From positions 307,655 through 371,654 of the forward strand of contig NZ_LMKH01000035.1 in NCBI RefSeq assembly GCF_001421415.1: 64,000 bases of DNA. The letters run 5' to 3'. Under the pieces are notes generated by a model. That model saw nothing but the letters and a program-made list of their open reading frames with translations. It was not told where the DNA came from and searched no databases. The translations under genes were made by a program, and so were the position numbers. This document shows, piece by piece, positions 52,016-61,208 of this stretch (within the stretch, counting starts at the first letter, position 1; the number at the start of each line of letters is the position of its first letter). Origin of the DNA: Sphingomonas sp. Leaf208. Lineage in GTDB: Bacteria > Pseudomonadota > Alphaproteobacteria > Sphingomonadales > Sphingomonadaceae.

Positions 52016-52794
52016 CTCACACCCTCTTGCGACGTCAGTCCGCGCATCAACATCTGCAAATCCTTCCAGGCCTCGGCCTTGGCCGCAGGCTTCTCGATCA
52101 GAAACCGCGGATGAAAGCTCGCGACCACGCCGGTCTCGTCGGAAGCTTCGCCAGACGTCGAACCGGACCCCGTTTCTCCGGTCTTATGGTTAAACTCGTG
52201 TAAACGCCCGCGCGCTGCCTGTAATTCCGTCCCGAGGATCGCACGGCTCGCCGCATTGCCCAGCAACAGCAACCGCTTGGGAGCGACCAACCCGATGTGA
52301 TGCTTGGCGATTTCCGACAGCCGCGCCTCGACCTCGCTCTGGATCCGCCCGGCGGTCGGCCGCTTCGCGCAGACCGCCGCGAGGTGCACTTCGTCGCGCG
52401 TCAGCCCGATCGCCGCGAGCATCTTGTCGAGCAACCGGCCCGACGCGCCGCTCAGCAAAGCCCCTGCATCGCCGTCGTCTCGGTCGGGGCAATCGACAAG
52501 CACCATGACCGTAGCGTCAGCCGGACCTACGGCAGCGAGCGAAACCCCGCTCCAGTCCGCCTCGGGAACCTCCGCGCCGCTCCGCCAGGCCAGGAAATCG
52601 GCCAGCAAGTGCGGCATCGCGGAGGGCGCCAAGACCGGTGCAGCAGGCGTCGCGGCGGGTACGACAAGCGGCTCGGGCGCCGCAAACCAGTCGCGCGGGA
52701 CGTCGTCGACCAGCGTGTCGACGCCAGCCTCGTGCCACCAGTCGAGCGCGCTCGCCGTTGTATTTTGCCAGTCGATGGTTTGGTCCGCCCCCAC
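52012..52794 (-). CDS. Uracil-DNA glycosylase-superfamily protein with a degenerate active site
   Basis: The 260-residue protein has an N-terminal Pro/Ala-rich region (about 40-60) followed by a UDG-like domain. LLDKMLAAIGLTRDEVHLAA, PKRLLLLGNAASRAILG and VVASFHPRFLIEKPAAKAEA align with family 4/5 UDG positions, including the His-Pro loop. Where active enzymes have GEGPG with a following acidic residue, this one has LVDCPDRDDGDAG. It also lacks most of the iron-sulfur cysteines of family 4. It may act on an unusual substrate or bind DNA without cutting. Its ATGA overlap with slt shows it belongs to the same operon. Confidence 0.75.
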   Translation of the reverse strand: MGADQTIDWQNTTASALDWWHEAGVDTLVDDVPRDWFAAPEPLVVPAATPAAPVLAPSAMPHLLADFLAWRSGAEVPEADWSGVSLAAVGPADATVMVLVDCPDRDDGDAGALLSGASGRLLDKMLAAIGLTRDEVHLAAVCAKRPTAGRIQSEVEARLSEIAKHHIGLVAPKRLLLLGNAASRAILGTELQAARGRLHEFNHKTGETGSGSTSGEASDETGVVASFHPRFLIEKPAAKAEAWKDLQMLMRGLTSQEGVR

Positions 52795-52814
52795 GGAGTA
52801 ACCTATGCTGCACG

Positions 52815-52832
52815 GTTGACGTGGCGGTCAAC
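52815..52832. promoter_or_regulatory. Divergent promoter palindrome GTTGAC-N6-GTCAAC
   Basis: The inverted repeat places a TTGAC -35-like hexamer on each strand between the divergent UDG-like (start 52794) and ETF-QO (start 52934) genes. On the minus strand CATAGG follows after about 18 bases as a weak -10. Confidence 0.35.
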
Positions 52833-52933
52833 TCAGGCAATCGCCATATTGGACAAGACGGTGCCCGCCCGAGCCCGAACGAAGGGTGGGGCGCAATGCT
52901 GAGGCAAGAGGGGACATCCCCCGGGAGACGATG

Positions 52934-54595
52934 ATGACGACACGTGAATCGATGCCGTACGACGTGGTGATCGTCGGCGCTGGCCCGGCCGGTCTCTCGG
53001 CAGCGATCCGCCTGAAACAGCTGGCCGCCGAGAAGGACGCGGAGATCAGCGTCTGCGTGCTCGAAAAGGGCTCGGAAGTCGGCGCGCATATCCTGTCCGG
53101 CGCGGTCATCGATCCCAAGTCCCTCGACGAACTGCTGCCGAACTGGCGCGAGGACGGCTGCCCACTCGCCGAGGTGCCGGTGACCGAGAACCATCACTGG
53201 ATCCTGACCAAGACGAAGAAGAGCGAGATGCCGCACTTCGTCACGCCGTCGTTCATGCACAACAAGGGCACGTACACCGGCTCGCTCGGCAACCTCTGCC
53301 GCTGGCTCGCGGGCAAGGCGGAGGAGCTCGGCGTCGAGATCTTCCCGGGCTTCGCCGCCGCGGAAATCCTGTTCAACGACGACGGCTCGGTCAAGGGCGT
53401 CGCGACCGGCGATATGGGCGTCGCGCGCGACGGCACGCACAAGGGCGACTATACGCCCGGCCTCGAACTCCACGCCAAATACACCTTCTTCTCGGAAGGG
53501 TGCCGCGGTCACCTGACCAAGGAACTGATCCGCAATTTCGCGCTCGACAAGGACAGCGATCCGCAGGTCTACGGCCTCGGCATCAAGGAATTGTGGGACA
53601 TCGATCCCGCGCTCCACAGCCCCGGCCGCGTGATCCACACGCAGGGCTGGCCGCTGACCGAGACCGACGGCTCGAACGGCGGCGGCTGGATCTATCATCA
53701 GGCGAACGGCCAGGTCTCGATCGGCTTCGTGACATGGCTCAACTACACCAACCCGCATCTCTCGCCGTTCCACGAGATGCAGCGCTGGAAGACGCATCCC
53801 GAGATCGCCGCGCTGCTGAAGGGCGCCAAGCGCGTCAGCTACGGCGCACGCGCGATCAGCGACGGCGGTTTACAGTCGATCCCCAAGCTCGTCATGCCCG
53901 GCGCCGCGTTGATCGGCGACAGCGCCGGCTTCCTCAACGTGCCGCGGATCAAGGGCACGCATACCGCGATGAAGTCCGGCATGATGGCCGCCGAAGCCGC
54001 AGTCGAGGCGATCGTCTCGCAGCGCGGCCATGACGAACTCGGCGCCTATCCCGAGGCGTTCGAAAAGTCGTGGGTTAAGAAGGAGCTGTCGGTGGTCCGC
54101 AACGTCGTGCCGCTGGTCAAGAAGTTCGGCGACCTCCTCGGTTCGGGGCTTGCCGGCATCACGATGTGGATGGAGCATCTCGGCATCAAGGTGCCTTTCA
54201 CGATGCATCACCACCCCGACAATGAGAGCCTGTGGCGCAAGGATCTCGTCAAGCCGATCGTCTATCCCAAGCCCGACGGTGTCCTCACCTTCGATCGCCT
54301 CTCGTCGGTGTTCGTCTCGAACACCAACCACGAGGAGGATCAGCCGGTCCACCTGACGCTCAAGGATGCGAGCGTGCCGATCGAATACAACCTGCCGATG
54401 TACGACGAGCCTGCGCAACGCTATTGCCCGGCCGGCGTTTACGAAGTCGTCGGCGAGGACACGGCCGATCCGAAGTTCGTCATCAACGCGCAGAACTGCG
54501 TCCACTGCAAGACCTGCGACATCAAGGACCCCACCCAGAACATCAACTGGGTCGTACCCGAGGGCGGCGGAGGCCCCAATTATCCCAACATGTAA
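52934..54595 (+). CDS. Electron-transfer flavoprotein:ubiquinone oxidoreductase
   Basis: The second of two adjacent ATGs (52931, 52934) has GGGAG at a better distance and gives 553 residues. An FAD-binding Rossmann motif (VVIVGAGPAGLSAAIRLKQL) starts the protein. HILSGAVIDPKSLDELLPNW, FSEGCRGHLTKELIRNF and KGTHTAMKSGMMAAEA are typical. The [4Fe-4S] ligands lie in RYCPAGVYEVV and NCVHCKTCDIKDPTQNI near the C-terminus. It passes electrons from acyl-CoA dehydrogenases (such as the glutaryl-CoA dehydrogenase in this window) via ETF into ubiquinone at the inner membrane. Confidence 0.95.
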   Translation: MTTRESMPYDVVIVGAGPAGLSAAIRLKQLAAEKDAEISVCVLEKGSEVGAHILSGAVIDPKSLDELLPNWREDGCPLAEVPVTENHHWILTKTKKSEMPHFVTPSFMHNKGTYTGSLGNLCRWLAGKAEELGVEIFPGFAAAEILFNDDGSVKGVATGDMGVARDGTHKGDYTPGLELHAKYTFFSEGCRGHLTKELIRNFALDKDSDPQVYGLGIKELWDIDPALHSPGRVIHTQGWPLTETDGSNGGGWIYHQANGQVSIGFVTWLNYTNPHLSPFHEMQRWKTHPEIAALLKGAKRVSYGARAISDGGLQSIPKLVMPGAALIGDSAGFLNVPRIKGTHTAMKSGMMAAEAAVEAIVSQRGHDELGAYPEAFEKSWVKKELSVVRNVVPLVKKFGDLLGSGLAGITMWMEHLGIKVPFTMHHHPDNESLWRKDLVKPIVYPKPDGVLTFDRLSSVFVSNTNHEEDQPVHLTLKDASVPIEYNLPMYDEPAQRYCPAGVYEVVGEDTADPKFVINAQNCVHCKTCDIKDPTQNINWVVPEGGGGPNYPNM

Positions 54596-54599
54596 GCGT

Positions 54600-56009
54600 C
54601 TGTTTCTCGCACTCGGTCTCGTCGTGGCGGCGCCCGCCACGGCGGCGCCGGCTGACCTTTCCGCCTATCTGAAGGCCCGTGCCGCCGATGCTGCCGGCGA
54701 GACAGGCCTGGCCGCCGCCAGCTACGCCAAGGTGCTGGCGGCATCGCCCGACGATCCCGTCGTCGCGATCCGCGCTTACCGGGAGGCGCTGGAGGCGGGT
54801 GACATGCCGCTCGCCACCCGCGCCGTCGCCGTGCTTGACAAGGCCGGCGTAGCCCCCGCCGACGCCGCGCTTATTCCGCTCGCCGACGCCGCACGACGGG
54901 GCGACGCGAAGGCCGCCAGTGCTGCGATTGCCACGTTGTCGAGCGGCCCCCTCGTGGTCCTCGCCCCCTCGCTCTACGCGTGGGTCGCGCATGCCGAGGG
55001 CCGCGATCCCGAACCCTCGCTAGCGACCGCCGCAAAAGACCCCGTCGCCAACCGCTTCGCCACCGAAACGCGCGCTCTCATCGCCGCAGCACCGCGCAAG
55101 CAACCGCCGTCGATCGGCGTCTCGCGCCTGCTCGCGCGCCTAGCCAGCGATCTCAGCGCAGGCGAACCCTCGCCGCTCTCGATCGCGCTAACCCAGGCAG
55201 CCCTGCGCGCCGACCCCGGCTACGACGCAGCACGCGTCCTCCTCGCCGACGCGCTCGCCCGCAACAAGCTGGTCGACCGCGCGCTCGTCGTGCTCGACGG
55301 CGTCGACGCCAAGAGCCCGTCCGCCCCGGCAGCCGCCGCCGAACGCATCGACATCCTCGCCACCGCCGACCGCAACGGCGAAGCGCTTGCCGCCGCCAAG
55401 AACCGCGTCGACCAGAAGGGGTCTGAGCCCGCCGACTGGCAACGCTACGCCGACCTGCTGCTGACCACCGGCAACCCCGCCGAGGCCGCGACCTGGTACC
55501 AGCGTATCATCGCCGCCGACGGCGCGAAGGGCGGCAGCTGGGGCAATTGGCTGCAATATGGCGGCGCGCTCGACCAGGCCGGCCGCTGGCCCGAAGCGCG
55601 CGATGCGCTCGAAAAAGCCGTCGCCCGCGGCCCCGCGCAACCGCTCGCGCTCAACTATCTCGGTTTTGCGCAAGTCGAGCATGGCGACGACATCCCCGCC
55701 TCGATCAAGCTGCTCGAACGCGCCAGCCGGATCGACCCGACCAACGCCTCGATCACCGACTCGCTGGGCTGGGCCTACCACCTCTCCGGCGACACCACCC
55801 GAGCGCTCCCCCTGCTCGAAACCGCCGCGCAGGCCGAACCCACCAACGCCGAAATCGCCGACCACCTCGGCGACGCCTATTGGAGCGTCGGCCGAAACTA
55901 CGAATCGCGCTACGCCTGGCGCGCCGCGTCGCTGACCGCCGAACTCGCAGACACGGCGCGCATAACCGCCAAGATCGCCAACGGCCTCCCGCCCAAAGCC
56001 CGCCGCTAA
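54600..56009 (+). CDS. Exported TPR-repeat protein, start codon unclear
   Basis: The frame encodes a signal peptide-like KRLFLALGLVVAAPATAAP and about 450 residues of TPR units. The best conserved are LNYLGFAQVEHGDDIPASIK and TDSLGWAYHLSGDTTRALPL followed by ADHLGDAYWSVGRNYESRYA. The protein probably acts in the periplasm as a scaffold. No ATG, GTG or TTG lies at the right place: the frame before KRLF reads IIPTC and overlaps the ETF-QO end, where ATG TAA occurs one frame off. A CTG at 54600 or an ATT at 54579 (5 bases after GGAGG) are the only candidates. It is tightly linked to ETF-QO and followed by ispE. Confidence 0.78.
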   Translation: MFLALGLVVAAPATAAPADLSAYLKARAADAAGETGLAAASYAKVLAASPDDPVVAIRAYREALEAGDMPLATRAVAVLDKAGVAPADAALIPLADAARRGDAKAASAAIATLSSGPLVVLAPSLYAWVAHAEGRDPEPSLATAAKDPVANRFATETRALIAAAPRKQPPSIGVSRLLARLASDLSAGEPSPLSIALTQAALRADPGYDAARVLLADALARNKLVDRALVVLDGVDAKSPSAPAAAAERIDILATADRNGEALAAAKNRVDQKGSEPADWQRYADLLLTTGNPAEAATWYQRIIAADGAKGGSWGNWLQYGGALDQAGRWPEARDALEKAVARGPAQPLALNYLGFAQVEHGDDIPASIKLLERASRIDPTNASITDSLGWAYHLSGDTTRALPLLETAAQAEPTNAEIADHLGDAYWSVGRNYESRYAWRAASLTAELADTARITAKIANGLPPKARR

Positions 56010-56175
56010 AAGTCCTCCCACCGAGGTAGGGAAGGGCCCCGCAGGCGTGGGCGAGGGTGAGGGCAAGTCGAGTTGACGGCGGAAGCGCCGTTTCGCGAGA
56101 TCGCCACTAACTCCGAGCATCCGCGGAAGTGATCGACCGCGTCAGCAACCCGCGAGGTATGCGGCATCCCCCTCC

Positions 56176-56258
56176 CGTCATCCTGACGAAAGTCAGGATC
56201 CAGAGCCAAGCACGGCACCAATCGTTACCCAGGATCCTGACTTTCGTCAGGATGACGC
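56176..56258. repeat. Intergenic palindrome, family C
   Basis: Arms GTCATCCTGACGAAAGTCAG and CTGACTTTCGTCAGGATGAC are perfectly inverted. It lies in the 325-base gap between the TPR gene and ispE, together with a GC-rich segment (56020-56070) that has some pairing. Confidence 0.87.
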
Positions 56259-56334
56259 GCTTAAACCCGCAGACATCACGCGTATTACGCTAAGGTGCGC
56301 TAGACCCCTTCGCCGCCAAACCCCGAGACCCCCA

Positions 56335-57279
56335 ATGCCCGCCATCACCGAACCCGCCCCCGCCAAGATCAACCTGGCGCTCCACGTCCGCCGCCGCCGC
56401 CCCGACGGCTACCACGACCTCGAAACGCTCTTCGCCTTCGCCACCGACGGCGACCTGGTCACGGTAGAACCCGCCCAAACCGACAGCTTCACCATAACCG
56501 GCCCCTTCGCCGCAGCGCTGCTACCCGCCCAGAGCACCACCCCAACCCCCAACACCACCCCGGCGGAGGCCGGAGCCCAATTGGGGACGGACAATGACGA
56601 AGCACCGCACTCGTCCAGCGCCAATCCAGGTGCAGCCCCCTGGCAAGGCAACCTGGTAACCGCCGCAGCAGACGCCTTCACCACCGCGTTCGCCCCCGAG
56701 GCCCACCACGCCATAACCCTCGAAAAGCACCTCCCCATCGCCTCAGGCATAGGCGGAGGCTCAGCCGATGCCGCCGCCACCCTCCGAGCGCTAGCCCGCC
56801 TCCACGGCATACCCCCAACGGACCCCCGCCTCCACGAAATCGCCGCAAAGCTCGGCGCAGACGTCCCCGCCTGCCTCGCCAACCGCACCACGCTAGGCAC
56901 CGGCAAAGGCGACACCCTCACCAATCTCGAAGGCCTGTCCGGCACCCCGCTCCTGCTCGTAAACCCAGGTGTCGCGGTTTCCACCGCCGCCGTCTTCAAG
57001 ACCTGGGACGGCTACGACCGAGGCCCGATCCCCGAAGGCAATCTCCTCGGCCGCGCCCTCGAAGGTCGCAACGACCTAGAACTCCCCGCACTAGCGCTTG
57101 CCCCCGTAATCGCCGAAGTCCGCACGCTCCTCGACACAGCCCAAGGCGTCATCCTCTCGAGAATGTCCGGCTCCGGCGCTACCTGCTTCGCCCTGTTCGA
57201 AACCCCCGAAGCCAGAGACACCGCCACCGCCGCCGCGCAAGCCAAAGGCTGGTGGACGCTCGCAACAACCCTCGCCTGA
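56335..57279 (+). CDS. ispE: 4-diphosphocytidyl-2-C-methyl-D-erythritol kinase IspE, with an in-frame repeat-derived insertion
   Basis: The 314-residue GHMP kinase has APAKINLALHVRRRRPDGYH at the start, HLPIASGIGGGSADAAATLR as the ATP loop and LSRMSGSGATCFALF near the end. It phosphorylates the CDP-methylerythritol intermediate of the MEP isoprenoid pathway, so it should be essential. Residues about 66-103 (QSTTPTPNTTPAEAGAQLGT and following) interrupt the normal spacing between TGPFAAAL and NLVTAAADAF. The corresponding DNA (56552 onward) is the left half of a family A palindrome. The frame stays open. The insertion falls in a loop between conserved blocks, so the enzyme is probably functional. 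Confidence 0.93.
   Translation: MPAITEPAPAKINLALHVRRRRPDGYHDLETLFAFATDGDLVTVEPAQTDSFTITGPFAAALLPAQSTTPTPNTTPAEAGAQLGTDNDEAPHSSSANPGAAPWQGNLVTAAADAFTTAFAPEAHHAITLEKHLPIASGIGGGSADAAATLRALARLHGIPPTDPRLHEIAAKLGADVPACLANRTTLGTGKGDTLTNLEGLSGTPLLLVNPGVAVSTAAVFKTWDGYDRGPIPEGNLLGRALEGRNDLELPALALAPVIAEVRTLLDTAQGVILSRMSGSGATCFALFETPEARDTATAAAQAKGWWTLATTLA
56552..56640. repeat. Degraded family A palindrome inside the ispE coding sequence
   Basis: CACCCCGGCGGAGGCCGGAG and CCCAATTGGGGACGG match the left arm of the family. The spacer GACGAAGCAC after it resembles that of the copy at the right window edge (ACGAAGCACTG at 63979). The right arm is barely recognisable, so the insertion is old. Confidence 0.7.
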
Positions 57280-57337
57280 TCGATCGGCCTAGCAATTCCG
57301 GCATCTGACGGTCGCCCACGCCACTGCGCCGCCACCG

Positions 57338-57370
57338 CCCGTCATCCTGACGAAAATCAGCGTCCAGAGC
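57338..57370. repeat. Half of a family C palindrome
   Basis: CCGTCATCCTGACGAAAATC and GTCCAGAGC match one arm of the elements at 17224 and 56176; the partner arm is absent. It is in the 637-base gap between ispE and recA. Confidence 0.6.
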
Positions 57371-57538
57371 GGCAAACGAAACCGTCCGTTACAGACACCC
57401 TTCAAACATCAGATCAGTCGGCTCTCCAAACCCCGCGTCCAAACAACCCGACTTAATCTCGACCTAAACGCCAACACCGCCGATCCCGTCCCTCGTAGGT
57501 CACCCGAACGTGTCCGGCATTCTCTCCCACCAGAAAAG

Positions 57539-57645
57539 CACCTCCCCGGCGAAGGCCGGGGCCCAGTTGGGAAACGCTCCTGACGACAGCCGCACGCCGT
57601 CACGCCAACCTCTCCACCTAGACCCCGGCCTCCGCCGGGGAGGTG
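57539..57645. repeat. Intergenic palindrome, family A
   Basis: Arms CTCCCCGGCGAAGGCCGGGG and CCCCGGCCTCCGCCGGGGAG flank about 55 bases. No gene is supported between 57280 and the recA start at 57917. Confidence 0.85.
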
Positions 57646-57832
57646 CACTTGCCCGAATCGTGTCCGCACCGAACCTTCTCCAAGGCCTGCACTCAACGAA
57701 CTCACTATCGCGTGAGCCTGAGCTTCGAGCATGCAGACCGGCGGATGCCAGAATGACGCCGTCCCCGCACCCGACTGGCCTTACACGACGCCACCGTCGC
57801 AAATTTCCCGCAACAAACCCACCGTTCCCCAC

Positions 57833-57849
57833 TTGTTCCAAAAGAACAA
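57833..57849. promoter_or_regulatory. Inverted repeat TTGTTC-N5-GAACAA upstream of recA
   Basis: The perfect 6-base arms end 67 bases before the recA start. GTTC half-sites are those of alphaproteobacterial LexA, but here they are inverted with 5 bases between them instead of the direct GTTC-N7-GTTC found at 20312. It is a likely damage-response or other operator of recA. Confidence 0.5.
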
Positions 57850-57916
57850 AGAGAATACATGGTGTTTGACGCGTTGAATGGCACGCGCGCTTGCTTTAGC
57901 GATGGGAGCATATTCG

Positions 57917-58990
<1,074 letters not shown>

Positions 58991-59162
58991 CCCCACTTTC
59001 CCTTTCCCTCAGGGGGGGGGACCCATCGCCCTCGCAATGGGAGGGTGAGGGCACGCGGTGGCGGCACGCTTCATGGCTCAACGCTTCATGGCTCACGGCT
59101 CATGCTGCCAAGGATGCGCACGGCCGACAGTTCAACGAGTGCGAAATGGCACCCCGCCTCAG

Positions 59163-59198
59163 CACCACCCCGGCGAAGGCCGGGGCCCAGTTGGCATG
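59163..59198. repeat. Half of a family A palindrome
   Basis: CACCACCCCGGCGAAGGCCG followed by GGGCCCAGTTGG is one arm only. It is in the 494-base gap after recA, which also holds a family B copy at 59279 and otherwise no supported gene. Confidence 0.75.
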
Positions 59199-59278
59199 AC
59201 CCTGCAATAAAATCCCGCGCTTAACCAAGCTCTTTAGCGGCAATAACCCTACATTCTTGAACGAGCCCCCGCCCCCTT

Positions 59279-59333
59279 GTTCTCCCCGCGAAGGCGGGAG
59301 CCCAGTCTGAATCCCCGTCTTCGCAGGAAAACA
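59279..59333. repeat. Intergenic palindrome, family B
   Basis: Arms GTTCTCCCCGCGAAGGCGGG and CCCGTCTTCGCAGGAAAAC are imperfectly inverted, so this copy is partly decayed. Confidence 0.75.
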
Positions 59334-59484
59334 ACGCTACTGATGTCAGTATGCTCGCCTACATCGGACTGCAAAACACCGCTTCATAAATACCGCGCCA
59401 GCGTCTGCACTTTGCGCACTTTGGACCCCATGTACCGTTTATGTGAGACCCTAAAGGCCGTCCGATCGTCCCCCCCGCACGAGC

Positions 59485-60339
59485 ATGGAAACGGATCAGC
59501 GAATGACCACCGCCTACGACTGGACCGGCAGAATAGGCGACGTCTGGGCCGAGGAATGGCGCCGAACCGACCGCAGCTTCACCAACCTGACCCCGCATCT
59601 GAACGCCGCGATCCTGTCCGCCGCCTCCTCCCAAACCCGCAAGATCATCGACATAGGCTGTGGCGCCGGCGCAACCTCACTGGCCACCGCGCAAGCGCTC
59701 CCGAACGCCCAGATAACCGGCATAGATCTCTCACCAAACCTGATCGAGATCGCCAAACACCGCGCCAAAACCCAAACCAACGCGAGCTTCGAGTGCGCGG
59801 ACATCACCGCCGCAGCCCCAAATCATGCGCCGATCGGCCTCTACGTCTCCCGCCACGGCGTCATGTTCTTCGCTGACCCCGTCGCCGCCTTCACGACATT
59901 AGCCGAAGCCGCCGCTCCCGACGGAACGTTAGTCTTCTCCTGCTTCGCCGACCGCGCCGTCAACCGCTGGGCCACCGAGATCATCGCCGCGACCGGCGGC
60001 AATGCAGACTCTCCGGCGAGCACCGCACCCGGCCCCTTCGCCTTCGCCGACCCGACCTACGTCGCGAACATCCTCGAAAAATCCGGCTGGCATGTCGCGT
60101 CACCCGAGCGTCTCGAATTCGCCTACCGAGCAGGGGAGGGCGCCGACCCCGTAGCCGACGCCGTCGACTATTTCTGCCGCATCGGCCCCGCCGCCTCCGC
60201 CATCCGCGACGCCGCCCCCGAGGAACGCGTGCGCCACATCGCGCGTCTCACCCAGGTCTGCGACCAGCACCGACGCGGCGACACGGTGGAATTCCCCGCC
60301 GCCGCCTGGATCTGGACCGCGCGTAAATCGACGAATTAG
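59485..60339 (+). CDS. Class I SAM-dependent methyltransferase
   Basis: The 284-residue protein (or 278 from a second ATG at 59503) has the SAM-binding motif IIDIGCGAGATSLATAQALP, then ITGIDLSPNLIEIAKHRAK, and FECADI as later motifs. A helical lid and small C-terminal subdomain follow. It lacks a signal peptide. The substrate is not readable; the type resembles small-molecule methyltransferases. It lies 16 bases before the glutathione S-transferase gene and is probably co-transcribed with it. Confidence 0.83.
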   Translation: METDQRMTTAYDWTGRIGDVWAEEWRRTDRSFTNLTPHLNAAILSAASSQTRKIIDIGCGAGATSLATAQALPNAQITGIDLSPNLIEIAKHRAKTQTNASFECADITAAAPNHAPIGLYVSRHGVMFFADPVAAFTTLAEAAAPDGTLVFSCFADRAVNRWATEIIAATGGNADSPASTAPGPFAFADPTYVANILEKSGWHVASPERLEFAYRAGEGADPVADAVDYFCRIGPAASAIRDAAPEERVRHIARLTQVCDQHRRGDTVEFPAAAWIWTARKSTN

Positions 60340-60355
60340 GAATAGGGGAGTCCGC

Positions 60356-60979
60356 ATGATCATCGTCCACCACCTCGAAAACTCGAGATCGCAACGGATC
60401 CTCTGGATGCTCGAGGAACTCGGCCTCCCCTACGCAATCAAACGCTACGAGCGGAACAAAGCAACGATGCTCGCCCCGCCCGAACTCAAGAAGGTGCATC
60501 CGCTCGGCAAGTCGCCGGTAATCGAGGATGACGGTCAGGTGTTCGCCGAAACGGGCGCGATCGTCGAATATCTCGTCGACAAGGCGGACGGCAAGCTCGG
60601 CGCCCCCGCCAACCGCGCCGACGCGCTGCGCTACCGTTTCTGGCTCCATTACGCGGAAGGCTCGATGATGCCACCGTTGCTGCTGAAGCTCGTCCTCGCG
60701 CGCATCCCGATTCTGGGCAAGGCGGCGACCAAGAAGATCCAGCCGATGATCGACGTCCATCTCGACTATGTCGAATCCGAGCTGTTGCAGCGCCCCTGGT
60801 TCGCGGGCGCCGAGATGACTGCCGCCGACATCATGATGAGCTTCCCCCTCGAAGCCGCCCGCAGCCGCGGTGGCCTGAACGAGTCCCGCCCGGCGACGAT
60901 CGCATGGCTGGCGAAGGTCCATGCGCGGCCGGCGTATCAGGCGGGTCTCAAGAAAGGTGGGCCCTACGCCTACGCTTGA
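60356..60979 (+). CDS. Glutathione S-transferase
   Basis: The 207-residue protein has a thioredoxin-like N-terminal domain with MIIVHHLENSRSQRILWMLE (Ser10 near the active site) and KSPVIEDDGQVFAETGAIVE for glutathione binding. The helical C-terminal domain contains RPWFAGAEMTAADIMMSFPL, the N-capping box. It conjugates or reduces compounds using glutathione in the cytoplasm; the specific substrate is unknown. It follows the methyltransferase gene closely. Confidence 0.88.
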   Translation: MIIVHHLENSRSQRILWMLEELGLPYAIKRYERNKATMLAPPELKKVHPLGKSPVIEDDGQVFAETGAIVEYLVDKADGKLGAPANRADALRYRFWLHYAEGSMMPPLLLKLVLARIPILGKAATKKIQPMIDVHLDYVESELLQRPWFAGAEMTAADIMMSFPLEAARSRGGLNESRPATIAWLAKVHARPAYQAGLKKGGPYAYA

Positions 60980-61032
60980 GGGCTGCAGATCAGAAACCGC
61001 ATCGAGGCTGAGAACGCAGCCTTCCCTCAATC

Positions 61033-61138
61033 ACCACCCCGGCGGAGGCCGGGGCCCAGTTGGAAAGGTTAGAGTAACGAAGGGCGGCGATCACCATCGG
61101 CGTCTCCCAATTGGACCCCGGCCTTCGCCGGGGAGGTA
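61033..61138. repeat. Intergenic palindrome, family A
   Basis: Arms CCCCGGCGGAGGCCGGGGCC and GACCCCGGCCTTCGCCGGGG lie between two convergent genes, GST and dctA. Confidence 0.87.
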
Positions 61139-61208
61139 CTTCTGCAGTTGACCGCCAGCGTGGAAGGGCATGCTTGAGACGTCATCGGTTCAACTTCGCC
61201 ATCCAACC

